Source of the DNA: Candidatus Nitrosopumilus sp.
GTDB taxonomy: Archaea > Thermoproteota > Nitrososphaeria > Nitrososphaerales > Nitrosopumilaceae
Length of the DNA: 57,507 nt
NCBI RefSeq assembly: GCF_029882185.1
Contig: NZ_JAOULD010000007.1
Location: 1 to 57,507, forward strand
Direction: 5' to 3'
Below the pieces are notes generated by a model. That model had not been told where the DNA came from, did not search any database, and saw only the letters and a list, made by a program, of their open reading frames with translations. The position numbers and the translations under genes were made by a program. Below are positions 31,714-40,082 of the stretch, piece by piece (the stretch's first letter is position 1; each line of letters begins with the position of its first letter).

Positions 31714-32850
31714 TTAGATTAGTAATTTTTTAATTTCTCCGCCGATTAGGGTTTGGGCAGTTTTAATCGAACCTTTCAATCCCAATAATTTGATAATTGA
31801 TCCCGTATGAAAATCAAAATCATCCTTCTCTGAAATTTCTTTAATGATCTCAGGTGTAATTGTTTCAAATAATTTGTTGATTGTATTGTTGTCAATTCTC
31901 TCCAGCACTTTTCTTGCCAATACCTGTTTTTCAAATTCCTTCCCAAATCTTTCTGTCCATTGCTTTTGGTATTTTTTTAGATTCTCATTGTTGTTTGTTT
32001 TTAAAAATTCTGAAATTGCTCGTCCTGCATAAACTCCACCCATGCCACTTGTAAAAATTCCTCCAGCTGTAGTTGGTTTTGCCTGCCCTGCAGCATCTCC
32101 GACGATAACTGTTTTACCATCCACAAAATTTTTGATGGGGCCTTTAATCCAAATTGGTGCAAAAATTTTTCTTATTGTTGAAAACTCTCCTTTGTCTTTG
32201 AGGAAAGTGTTCATGGTCTCTACAACATTAATTCCTCTTCCTGCGATTCCTATTTTCCCTTTACCTTCTCCTGATGGAATAATCCATGCAAAAAATCCTG
32301 GATATTTTTCTTGATCAAAAATCACTTCTACTTTTCCTTTCTTTATCCAATCTGCATAGATTTCATATTGAGCAGATGATAAAATTCCTGTTCTGTCTTT
32401 ATGAATTAATGATGAAACTCCCCTTGCATCCACAAATATCTTACAATCTATTTCTTCTTCATTGGTTCTAATTCCTTTATCTGTAAGTTCTTGAAAACTT
32501 GTTCTGACTTTGATTACGGCTCCATTTTTCTGAGCTTGAAATGCTATTTGTTTGTCTAATTCCCTTCTACTGATTTCGACGACTTTTTGTTTTTCCGAAT
32601 TAATTGTAAAATTATTCCCATTAGGAGATGTAATTTTGGCTGACTCTATCATATGTTCAAATGTTTTTTTGAATGGTATTGTTCCTAGTTCTTCTAATCC
32701 TGACAAACTCACTAATCCTCCACAGTGTTCTGGAGTCCCAATCTCATAGTCTTCCTCAATTACTAGAACTGAAAATCCTTTTGAAGAAATTTCTCTGGCA
32801 CATAGCAAGCCTGCAACACTTCCTCCTGCAATTACTACGTCAAAGCTCAC
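31714..32850 (-). CDS. Geranylgeranyl reductase family flavoprotein
   Basis: The 378-residue FAD enzyme starts with GTG 32850 (MSFDVVIAGGSVAGLLCAREI), the dinucleotide-binding fold at the N-terminus. Further motifs are CGGLVSLSG, KQIAFQAQKNGAV and the FAD-binding VIVGDAAGQAKPTTAGGI near residue 250. The family saturates isoprenoid chains of archaeal membrane lipids (digeranylgeranylglycerophospholipid reductase) or side chains of quinones; which one is not clear. It is transcribed away from pth2 across 66 bases. Confidence 0.85.
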   Translation of the reverse strand: MSFDVVIAGGSVAGLLCAREISSKGFSVLVIEEDYEIGTPEHCGGLVSLSGLEELGTIPFKKTFEHMIESAKITSPNGNNFTINSEKQKVVEISRRELDKQIAFQAQKNGAVIKVRTSFQELTDKGIRTNEEEIDCKIFVDARGVSSLIHKDRTGILSSAQYEIYADWIKKGKVEVIFDQEKYPGFFAWIIPSGEGKGKIGIAGRGINVVETMNTFLKDKGEFSTIRKIFAPIWIKGPIKNFVDGKTVIVGDAAGQAKPTTAGGIFTSGMGGVYAGRAISEFLKTNNNENLKKYQKQWTERFGKEFEKQVLARKVLERIDNNTINKLFETITPEIIKEISEKDDFDFHTGSIIKLLGLKGSIKTAQTLIGGEIKKLLI

Positions 32851-32916
32851 AGATTTTGTTTCTTTGTCAATTATTTAATTCAAAAGTTTTTCATTAAACA
32901 TCCTTTTGATAATTAC

Positions 32917-33270
32917 ATGGGAGACATCAAACAGGTAATCGTTGTTAGAACTGATCTTGACATGGGTAAAGGGAAGATTGCAGCTCAAGTGGGCCATGCG
33001 TGTGTACTCGGAGCAGAACATGTTAGAAAATCTCACCCTGAGTGGTATAATGAATGGTGGGGAGGTCAAGAAAAGGTGGTCGTGAAAGTTTCTGGAATTA
33101 AAGAATTACAAGAAGTAAAAAGGCATGCAATTGATTTGAATTTACCCTGGTCTGAGGTATCTGATGCCGGACATACTCAACTATCTCCTGGAACTACCAC
33201 TTGTATTTCAATTGGTCCTGCTCCTGAAAATCTGATTGATAAAATTACTGGATCTCTGAAATTATTATAA
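32917..33270 (+). CDS. pth2: Peptidyl-tRNA hydrolase Pth2
   Basis: The 117-residue enzyme has the Pth2 core: KQVIVVRTDLDMGKGKIAAQVGHACV, KVVVKVSGIKELQEVKRHA, VSDAGHTQLSPGTTTCISIGPAP and the final IDKITGSLKLL. It recycles tRNA from peptidyl-tRNA that dropped off ribosomes, acting alone in the cytoplasm. It is the archaeal/eukaryotic-type enzyme. Confidence 0.96.
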   Translation: MGDIKQVIVVRTDLDMGKGKIAAQVGHACVLGAEHVRKSHPEWYNEWWGGQEKVVVKVSGIKELQEVKRHAIDLNLPWSEVSDAGHTQLSPGTTTCISIGPAPENLIDKITGSLKLL

Positions 33271-33306
33271 TTGGTTTTTCTTGGAATAAGATATTAACAG
33301 CACTAT

Positions 33307-34917
33307 GTGACAAAATTTGTGAAAAAACAAACTAAGGGAATTTTTGCATTTGTTTTTCTAGGTGGCATCATGGTTACTTCTGGTGTTGTTATTGCATTTC
33401 CTGGAATAGATCCTGGAACAAATCCTGATTTTACAACTACCGGCACTCCTGCAGATAATTTTCCAGATGAACAACGAGCTCAGTTTTGTGGTTCAAGTAA
33501 TGCAAAATCGACTGATTATGTTAGAGAATTTTCTATTCCGACACTATGTACTAACCCCTTAGCCATTGTCACTGATTATGATGGTAATGTTTGGTTTGCT
33601 GAAACCAATACTGGTAAAATAGCTAAATTTGATCCTGTTTCAGAAACATTTACTGAATATGATAATTCCCTATGGCCTCCCGGTGGCCGTTCAATGATGT
33701 GGGGAATTGACTATGCTCCAGATGGTTCTATATGGTACACTGATGAATCTTTTGATTCTGTATGGAAATTTTCAACACTTGATGAAACTTATGATAGATT
33801 ATCATATCCTTCAGAAGGAAATTCATTGCCACAAAAATTACGAATTGACGGTTCTCAAATAATAATAAATGATTTTACTGGAAACAAACTTACTTTCTTA
33901 GATCCAAATCAGTCTGATGACAATGTTAACTATCTGAGTATCCCTTCTCCTATGGATGACTCTGTAACTGCTGATTTTGCAATTGATGCCGATGACAATG
34001 TTTGGTTTACAAATTGGTTATATCAGCAAGGTGGAGTACTAGTAAAATTTAATCAAAATGGATATCTTGAATCTGTTGCAAATTCAGATGAGAAATTCCT
34101 TCCACTTCTTGACTTTATTGAAACCTACCAATTACCTGTAGCATTGCTTACTCCTAACGGTGCAGTCTTTGGTGATGATGGAACTCTTTGGATGGCAGAC
34201 ACCACGTCTTCTTCCTTCTTTAGCTTTAATCCTATATCTGAAGAATTTACACAATACACTACAGCAGTTCCACTACAAAGTACATTTGGTAATCACACTG
34301 GAATTGTTAAAACTCCTATTTCTAGACCATATTGGATTGAATCTGATGATCAAGGAAGAATAGTTTTCAATGAACAAACTGCCAATAATATTTCTGTAAT
34401 GGATCCTAAATCTCACACTCTTGTAGAATACCATGTACCTTCAAAGAATCCGTATTGGGCAGACTGTGATCCTGGAAATGGTGTGATTGATGATTGTGGC
34501 GTAGCACAAATTTTTGATTTCACCATCAATGGTGAAAAAATTTGGTTTACTGAGTGGGTTGAAAACAATATTGGTGTAGTTGACACTACTGTTCCTCTCC
34601 CTCTTGAAATTCAGTTGCAATCTAATTCATTAATAATTTCTTCTGGAAATTCACAAGAATTTGATTTTACTATATCTTCTAAATCCGAAGAAAATCTATC
34701 CAGTGTTTCATTAATCTCCTCTTCTACACATGACTTTTTGGATGTTGTTTTAGATAATACGTCTAATTCATTCCAACTAGATTCTGGCGCATCTCGCCCA
34801 ATTTCTGTCATACTTGCAGTGTCTGATGATGCAATACCTGGAACATACAAAGTTCTACTTGGTGCACAATTACCTGATATTGCAATTAGCAAATATGTTA
34901 CAGTGACAATAGAGTGA
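33307..34917 (+). CDS. Exported beta-propeller protein (Vgb/streptogramin-lyase-like)
   Basis: The 536-residue protein starts with GTG and an N-terminal hydrophobic segment (FAFVFLGGIMVTSGVVIAFPG). Propeller blades follow, with repeated VWFAET-x-TGKIAKFDP, DGSIWYTDESFD, DNVWFTNWL, DGTLWMADTTSSSFFSFNP and KIWFTEWVENNIGVVD. These repeats are typical of the Vgb/streptogramin-lyase fold, a beta propeller with few catalytic residues fixed. An Ig-like (NEW3-type) domain at the C-terminus is suggested by PLEIQLQSNSLIISSGNSQE. Lyase activity is not claimed; it probably is an extracellular binding or enzyme domain. The truD start overlaps its stop. Confidence 0.85.
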   Translation: MTKFVKKQTKGIFAFVFLGGIMVTSGVVIAFPGIDPGTNPDFTTTGTPADNFPDEQRAQFCGSSNAKSTDYVREFSIPTLCTNPLAIVTDYDGNVWFAETNTGKIAKFDPVSETFTEYDNSLWPPGGRSMMWGIDYAPDGSIWYTDESFDSVWKFSTLDETYDRLSYPSEGNSLPQKLRIDGSQIIINDFTGNKLTFLDPNQSDDNVNYLSIPSPMDDSVTADFAIDADDNVWFTNWLYQQGGVLVKFNQNGYLESVANSDEKFLPLLDFIETYQLPVALLTPNGAVFGDDGTLWMADTTSSSFFSFNPISEEFTQYTTAVPLQSTFGNHTGIVKTPISRPYWIESDDQGRIVFNEQTANNISVMDPKSHTLVEYHVPSKNPYWADCDPGNGVIDDCGVAQIFDFTINGEKIWFTEWVENNIGVVDTTVPLPLEIQLQSNSLIISSGNSQEFDFTISSKSEENLSSVSLISSSTHDFLDVVLDNTSNSFQLDSGASRPISVILAVSDDAIPGTYKVLLGAQLPDIAISKYVTVTIE

Positions 34918-36110
34918 TACCTGATATCGATTCACAAATAGGCATTTCTGTATATAGTACAAAATTTTCTGGTATTGGAGGAAAAATTAGAGTTGTACCT
35001 GAAGATTTTCAAGTATCTGAATTACTTTCTGAAAAAATAAAAAATAATATCAATGATCAAAATGGTTATGCTGTCTATAAATTAAAAAAGAAAAAAATTG
35101 ATACAAATCATGTCTTATCTGGAATTTTTAGACAAAAAGGAATTCGTCTCAAATCTCTTGGACTAAAAGATGCATCAGCAATAACAGAACAATTTGTGTG
35201 CTCTTTGACTAAGGGAAAATCAATAGATAATTTCTCCAGTGACAAATACTCTCTTGAAAAACTCGGATATGTGAAAAAACCTCTATCAAAAAAGGATATG
35301 GTTGGAAATCATTTTAAATTGAAAATTTCTGACTGTCAAAACGGTTTAGAGTCGTTTACAGAATATAACAAAGTTCTTAATTTTTATGGATACCAGCGTT
35401 TTGGCTCAAAAAGACCTGTGACTCATCTTATTGGCAAGGCAATATTGCAAATGGATTTTGAGAAAGCAATTGACTTGATTCTGTCATTTACCTCTTCTCA
35501 TGATTCTGCAGAAAATAATGAAATTCGTGAAAAACTATCTGATAAGGCAAATTATGAACGCTATTTTGATCAAGTTCCGATTCAGATGGATATTGAGAGA
35601 ATAGTTCTAAAAGAAATGATTGATCATGGTGATTCTATACGTGCAATCAGAGCCATCCCTGTTTCTTTAAGGCGCTTTTACATTCAGGCTTACCAATCTT
35701 TTATTTTTAATCAATCCCTTAGTGCTGCATTTTTGGATGGTGAAAATCTTTTTGAGGCTCAATCTGGTGATGTTTGTTTTGATCATAATGGAATTATTGG
35801 AAAATATGTCAAAGGACTGGATCAGAATTTGGCATTGCCCTTTGTTGGCTATTCCTATTACAAAAAAACAAGATTTGATTTTCAAATTTCTAAAATACTG
35901 GAACAAGAAGAAATTTCTCCCAAAGATTTCTTCATAAAGGAAATGCAAGAAGTTAGCAGTGAGGGTGGCTTTAGACAATCTGCTATTCATTGTACTGATT
36001 ACTCTTCACATGAAAATATTGTGGAATTCTCATTGTCTAGAGGATCCTTTGCAACAATCTTGTTAAGAGAGATTATGAAACCTGCCGACCCTATTATTGC
36101 TGGTTTTTAA
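34914..36110 (+). CDS. truD: tRNA pseudouridine synthase TruD
   Basis: The 398-residue protein starts with GTG 34914, overlapping the previous stop by four bases (GTGA). Its catalytic aspartate D86 lies in LKSLGLKDASAITEQFV. Family features include FQVSELLSE near the N-terminus, FYGYQRFGSKRPVTHLIGK and SLRRFYIQAYQSFIFN. It makes pseudouridine at position 13 of tRNA. The overlap with the beta-propeller gene means co-transcription but not a shared function. Confidence 0.95.
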   Translation: MIPDIDSQIGISVYSTKFSGIGGKIRVVPEDFQVSELLSEKIKNNINDQNGYAVYKLKKKKIDTNHVLSGIFRQKGIRLKSLGLKDASAITEQFVCSLTKGKSIDNFSSDKYSLEKLGYVKKPLSKKDMVGNHFKLKISDCQNGLESFTEYNKVLNFYGYQRFGSKRPVTHLIGKAILQMDFEKAIDLILSFTSSHDSAENNEIREKLSDKANYERYFDQVPIQMDIERIVLKEMIDHGDSIRAIRAIPVSLRRFYIQAYQSFIFNQSLSAAFLDGENLFEAQSGDVCFDHNGIIGKYVKGLDQNLALPFVGYSYYKKTRFDFQISKILEQEEISPKDFFIKEMQEVSSEGGFRQSAIHCTDYSSHENIVEFSLSRGSFATILLREIMKPADPIIAGF

Positions 36111-36173
36111 GATATACTTTACAAAGACACTCTTTAGATGTCCTTATGTTGGTCTAAAGAAAATATAATCTAG

Positions 36174-36400
36174 TTGGAAAAGGCATACATGTTGATCAGT
36201 TGTGAGGTCGGAGAAGAACAATCTCTCTATTCTCAACTCAAAGAATCCCTGAAATCAAAAATTGTTTAATTACTTTTGGTAATTATGATGTTGTAGCTGA
36301 GTTTGTAGTAGATTCTTCTCAAATTAATGAAATAATTACATCTAAGATAAGAAAACTCAAAAACATTAGAAGTACTGTGACTCTACGTGTCACAAACTAG
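36174..36400 (+). pseudogene. Lrp/AsnC-type ligand-binding (RAM) domain gene with a frameshift
   Basis: TTG 36174 reads MEKAYMLISCEVGEEQSLYS and reaches QLK before leaving frame. The frame that continues from about 36240 reads RIPEIKNCLITFGNYDVVAEFVV and ends ...TLRVTN at TAG 36398-36400. Together they match the intact 77-residue protein at 44644-44877 (FILLNCDLGAEEYIVDELKQ, then AYLTFGAYDVIAEV). One A missing from the AAA at 36240-36242 accounts for the break: adding it gives an uninterrupted QLKRIPEIKN. The gene is thus either a recent pseudogene, a sequencing indel, or uses frameshifting. RAM domains sense small molecules in the Lrp family; no DNA-binding part is present. Confidence 0.8.
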
Positions 36401-36612
36401 TTTTTTTTGAAAATTATTATCCCTATACTCAAAATAATAATTCCAAGAATTGCCATTTGCATTCCATATGTGACCCAGTTTGGATTTGAATACATGAATG
36501 ATGATTCTGGACCTATGATTGAATGCCCTTGGAGGTGGAAAATTACGCCAAAAATCGTTATTATTATTCCTATAATTGCTAGTGTTTTTCCACCTTTCAT
36601 GAAACTTTTCAT
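36397..36612 (-). CDS. Small two-helix membrane protein
   Basis: The 71-residue protein has two hydrophobic helices at about residues 11-30 and 52-68, joined by a loop with HLQGHSIIGPESSFMYSN. The C-terminus is KKN, inside. It starts with ATG at 36612. Its last codons overlap the stop of the broken Lrp-type gene on the other strand. No family is recognised. Confidence 0.6.
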   Translation of the reverse strand: MKSFMKGGKTLAIIGIIITIFGVIFHLQGHSIIGPESSFMYSNPNWVTYGMQMAILGIIILSIGIIIFKKN

Positions 36613-36703
36613 TTTTTCTAGTAAAAAAGGGTAAACAGAATTGATAATTTGAGCAAATGATTTTCGGATTTGGTTTTTAATTATTTTCTTATGATGAAAT
36701 AAA

Positions 36704-37390
36704 ATGTATAATTGGAGTGATTATAAAGAACCTTCTAGTCACAGTCATCTTGGATTAATCTTATTTGGTTCTTCTGCCTCGCTTGCAATAATCTTATTTT
36801 TGATATTTCACCCTCAAATTGAGTCTATTAACAAAGAGTCTCCCATTCTAATCAATATCATGTTTTTTCCTGCAATGGCTGTAGGATTTCTTTATGGTGT
36901 TAGGATAACTGAAAGGGCTGTAAAACCTTCTGAAATACGTAGTCCGATTAAACGCTCTATTGTAAAAATTTTCTTGTTCTTTTTTGTCATTGGGGGTATG
37001 TTCAGCTCTGTTAATTTTGCAATTAATGGTGGAAGTATAATGCCTGATATTGCAATACTTGATGACGGCTTGTTACCTTGGTTAAATAATTTCGTCACTG
37101 CAAACGGTGGTGCAACATTTTTGATTATTACAAGCATTGGTTTGATGGCCGGTGCAACTAAACGAATTGTTGGAATGAACTCCGGATTTCTAAATCGAAT
37201 GATAACCTTTGTCGGAACTTTTGTATTTTTCACAATGCTTGTTTTGAGTTTCACAAAATCAGACCCCACTTCATCTGGAGTCTTTTTGTATACCTTTTAT
37301 CAGGCAGGAATTGTTGGCGGAGCATTCTTTGCAATGAATCGTCTTACTAAAAATCAAAATATGCTAGAAGATTTTTCTAATGGATTTTAA
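36704..37390 (+). CDS. Multi-pass membrane protein, hypothetical
   Basis: The 228-residue protein has about six hydrophobic segments, at roughly residues 16-34, 48-66, 84-105, 130-150, 160-184 and 190-212. Short charged loops lie between. The closing FLYTFYQAGIVGGAFFAMN resembles the last part of the 49539-50105 protein (LLYFLYQLGITIGILAG), so the two may be distant relatives. No catalytic motif is visible. The ATG start is natural and it is followed within a base by a convergent gene. Confidence 0.7.
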   Translation: MYNWSDYKEPSSHSHLGLILFGSSASLAIILFLIFHPQIESINKESPILINIMFFPAMAVGFLYGVRITERAVKPSEIRSPIKRSIVKIFLFFFVIGGMFSSVNFAINGGSIMPDIAILDDGLLPWLNNFVTANGGATFLIITSIGLMAGATKRIVGMNSGFLNRMITFVGTFVFFTMLVLSFTKSDPTSSGVFLYTFYQAGIVGGAFFAMNRLTKNQNMLEDFSNGF

Positions 37391-37391
37391 T

Positions 37392-37640
37392 CTATTTTTC
37401 AAGATCTACATAAATTCCTGATGCTTGGTTATTGATTCTATCCCAATATTTTTCACAACCATCTGTCTTGAAATCATTCTTTTTGCACTCATTAAAATGA
37501 GCAGTATGTTCTCTTGATATGTTATCTGATAATAACACATCATCTGCAGTAAAGAGTGCAATTATGCCAATTGCTGCTAAACTTGCAGCTACTACTATCA
37601 TCGAATACCCAACTTTTGCATAATTGTGAGGCTCTTTCAT
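37392..37640 (-). CDS. Single-helix membrane protein, hypothetical
   Basis: The 82-residue protein has one membrane helix (SMIVVAASLAAIGIIALFTA) after a short N-terminal tail. A soluble part with CKKNDFKTDGCEKYWDRI follows, whose two cysteines could pair outside. It is the convergent neighbour of the 36704 gene. Function unknown. Confidence 0.65.
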   Translation of the reverse strand: MKEPHNYAKVGYSMIVVAASLAAIGIIALFTADDVLLSDNISREHTAHFNECKKNDFKTDGCEKYWDRINNQASGIYVDLEK

Positions 37641-37729
37641 TTATGGAAAATCAATAGCTCTTGAATTTAATCTTTTCAAGCTGAATATCTGCGATCAATT
37701 TCTGGCACTAGTGGATTTTTTTAGAAAAG

Positions 37730-38257
37730 ATGAAAAGAAAGTACTCGAAATTAACTGCATTGAGCATACAAATCCTCCAATATGAGTTTCTTGGACCTAT
37801 TCCTCTTGAGGAATGGGGGCCCCCGATGGAGAAATTGATCTATTTAATTCTCTCACGAGAGAAAGAAAAATTCAATGTTCTTTTTATTGGTGACTGTGAA
37901 AAGACTGATGACAAGTCATTTTTTGTTCAACATCAAAGTTACAAATGCTGGATTGATAATTCAGGATCCGAAAAATCATTACATCTGGCAATATTGCCTT
38001 TGTTTGATTCGAGTACTCAATATCGAGAAAATATAATGAATAAAATAATTTCTAACTACAAGCCTGCTTGCAACATTGCTATTCTTCCTGAAAAAAAACC
38101 TGATTATGTTGTAAGAAAATCTGAAAATGTAAATCAAGACACAGAAAAAACCGTGTGTCTTTGCTGTGGGGCTAAAATGTTACCTGAACAAATTCTTGAA
38201 AAATCCACTCTGTTTAGATGTACTGGTTGTGGATTAAGTGACACTCGTATTACTTGA
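37730..38257 (+). CDS. Hypothetical protein with C-terminal zinc ribbon
   Basis: The 175-residue protein has a mixed N-terminal domain (SIQILQYEFLGPIPLEEWGPPMEKLIYLILSREKEKFNVLFIGDCE). Its C-terminal zinc ribbon has CLCCGAKM and CTGCG. Cys-x2-Cys pairs about 25 residues apart fit one zinc site. The LEEWGPP-x-EKLIYLIL stretch is distinctive, but I do not recognise a family. It is convergent with the next gene, overlapping by eight bases. Confidence 0.7.
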   Translation: MKRKYSKLTALSIQILQYEFLGPIPLEEWGPPMEKLIYLILSREKEKFNVLFIGDCEKTDDKSFFVQHQSYKCWIDNSGSEKSLHLAILPLFDSSTQYRENIMNKIISNYKPACNIAILPEKKPDYVVRKSENVNQDTEKTVCLCCGAKMLPEQILEKSTLFRCTGCGLSDTRIT

Positions 38258-38480
38258 CTTTATTTTGAACATCAAATAATTGCAGAGTCAATAAATCTAA
38301 TGCTTTTTTTAAATGCTGGAATTCATTTATTGAATGTATTTGACCTTCAATCAAAGCTCTTTGAATTTTAATTGAGTTTTTTTCAAATTCATTTGATGCT
38401 ACAATTTCCATGGCGTTAAGCTTTGATAACAAATTATCTAAATCTTTAATCATTTCATCTGATGGTTTATGTTTGTCCAT
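38250..38480 (-). CDS. Small coiled-coil protein, hypothetical
   Basis: The 76-residue protein is nearly all helical: MIKDLDNLLSKLNAMEIVASNEF, then IKIQRALIEGQIHSINEFQHL and KKALDLLTLQLFDVQNKVK. It probably forms a helical bundle or coiled coil. ATG start at 38480. It overlaps its convergent neighbour by eight bases. Function unknown. Confidence 0.55.
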   Translation of the reverse strand: MDKHKPSDEMIKDLDNLLSKLNAMEIVASNEFEKNSIKIQRALIEGQIHSINEFQHLKKALDLLTLQLFDVQNKVK

Positions 38481-38512
38481 GATAATCTAAAATAATTTTA
38501 ATATATGAATTG

Positions 38513-38665
38513 TTATAAAAGATCCTCATCAATTTCTTGGATAGGATCTAAATATTGCTGACATGTACATGATGGAATCTGACATTTCCCTGCTTTCATT
38601 AACGAATTACTTTTTTCATTGTTGCTATGTGCTTCATTTGTATGATGGCATCGATTACAATTCAT
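38513..38665 (-). CDS. 50-residue cysteine-rich microprotein
   Basis: ATG 38665 opens MNCNRCHHTNEAHSNNEKSN and continues SLMKAGKCQIPSCTCQQY before ending at TAA 38513-38515. The CxxCHH motif and CQIPSCTC at residues 28-35 would supply four or five cysteines and histidines for one or two zinc sites. The C-terminus is acidic (DPIQEIDEDLL). It fills most of the gap before the alcohol dehydrogenase gene. Redox or metal storage are also possible. Confidence 0.6.
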   Translation of the reverse strand: MNCNRCHHTNEAHSNNEKSNSLMKAGKCQIPSCTCQQYLDPIQEIDEDLL

Positions 38666-38701
38666 ATCAAAAACCGGTTTCACTGATATTTAAGCCCAAT
38701 A

Positions 38702-39736
38702 TTATGGAATTAGAACTGCCCTAGCTTCTATTTCTGAATCTTTTAGTTTTTTGAGTGCTTCATTTGCTTGTTCTAGTGGAAATATCTGGGAGATTACCTC
38801 TAATTTTTTTTCATCACAAATTTTTATGACCTGCTCCATGTCTTTTGTTGAGCCTATCAATGTTCCACGAATTGTTTTTTCCTCAAATGCCATAAACGTT
38901 GGATTTTTCCCTACTGTTGCAATTACAATCAGCCCTCCTTTTTTTACTGATTTAATTGCAGTATCAGTTACAATATCAGCTGGTGCAAAGACAATCGCCG
39001 CATCTAAGAGACCGTGTTTTTCTTTTAACTTGTCTAGAAACTCTTGTTGATCTTCAGAAAAAACTATTGCATCTGTTGCCCCTAGTCTTTTTGCAACGTC
39101 TAGATGTTTCTGAGATCTAGAAAAAGCAATAATTTTGCAATTTTCTACTTTGGCAAATTGTACTGCCATATGACCTACTCCTCCAATTCCGAAAATTCCG
39201 ATTTTTTTATTTGGTTTAGGTTCTGCAGCTTTTACTGCTTTGTATGATGTAATTCCTGCACAAAATAACGGAGCTGCATATTCTGCTTTCATGTTGTCTG
39301 GAACTTTTGTCGCAAAGTCCTCCGTTACTGTAACATATTCTGTATATCCCCCTTTAGTTGATTCTCCTAGGATTATTGATGATTCACAGAGATACTCTTT
39401 TCCTTCTTTACAGTATTGGCATTCCTGGCAAGCTTCTAACAATGGAGTGATTCCTGCCCTGTCTCCGACTTTGAATTTTGTGACATTGTCTCCGATTTCA
39501 ACTACTTTGCCCACAACTTCGTGTCCAGGAACTGTTGGGAGTGCTGGCGGAATTCCGATATTTTGCCAATCTCCTTCTATTCCATGTAATTGTGAATGAC
39601 AAACTCCGCAGGCTTCGATTTTAATTAGAATTTCATTGGGTCTTTTAATTTCATGTCTGTCAATTTGGGTTAGTTTCAATGGATTGGTCTCAATTTTTGC
39701 GCATTTTTCAAGTACCATTGCGCGCATTTTTTCCAT
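38702..39736 (-). CDS. Zinc-dependent alcohol dehydrogenase
   Basis: The 344-residue protein is a medium-chain dehydrogenase. Catalytic-site pieces are KIEACGVCHSQLHGIEGDW and GHEVVGKVVEIG; the structural zinc loop is CQECQYCKEGKEYLC. NAD(P) binding is in IGIFGIGGVGHMAVQFAK. ATG 39736 is followed nine bases later by an equally plausible ATG (MRAMVL). The substrate is not known; primary alcohols or aldehydes are typical. No operon partner is visible. Confidence 0.92.
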   Translation of the reverse strand: MEKMRAMVLEKCAKIETNPLKLTQIDRHEIKRPNEILIKIEACGVCHSQLHGIEGDWQNIGIPPALPTVPGHEVVGKVVEIGDNVTKFKVGDRAGITPLLEACQECQYCKEGKEYLCESSIILGESTKGGYTEYVTVTEDFATKVPDNMKAEYAAPLFCAGITSYKAVKAAEPKPNKKIGIFGIGGVGHMAVQFAKVENCKIIAFSRSQKHLDVAKRLGATDAIVFSEDQQEFLDKLKEKHGLLDAAIVFAPADIVTDTAIKSVKKGGLIVIATVGKNPTFMAFEEKTIRGTLIGSTKDMEQVIKICDEKKLEVISQIFPLEQANEALKKLKDSEIEARAVLIP

Positions 39737-39809
39737 GATTTAAAAAATTATTTGTTGAATTTTAAGATTCGCTCATTAGAAAAATAAAGGACTATCACAC
39801 AATTCCATT

Positions 39810-40043
39810 ATGGCTGAAATTACGGATGAAGATCGTGAAAGGGTAAAACTGTTGCAAATAGTGACAAGTTCAAAACATGAATTCAAAAAACTTTCTTTAG
39901 AACAATTAAAAAGATTACAAGAATTAGTTGAAAAAAAAGATTACAGTCATGATAAAAAAGCTCACAAATCCAAAGTAAAATTACTTGGAAAAATCAATGT
40001 TAGAATTTATGAGTTAACTGAAGGCAAGGGAATTTGGGGATAA
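39810..40043 (+). CDS. Small charged helical protein, hypothetical
   Basis: The 77-residue protein is strongly charged and helical: DEDRERVKLLQIVTSSKHEFKKLSLEQLKRLQELVEKKD. It ends with a more strand-like KINVRIYELTEGKGIWG. A cluster of Lys-rich helices suggests binding to nucleic acid or protein. It is followed 40 bases later by a gene on the same strand. Not recognised. Confidence 0.6.
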   Translation: MAEITDEDRERVKLLQIVTSSKHEFKKLSLEQLKRLQELVEKKDYSHDKKAHKSKVKLLGKINVRIYELTEGKGIWG

Positions 40044-40082
40044 TCCAATTAGGTACAAATATCATAACGAATATGATCATTT

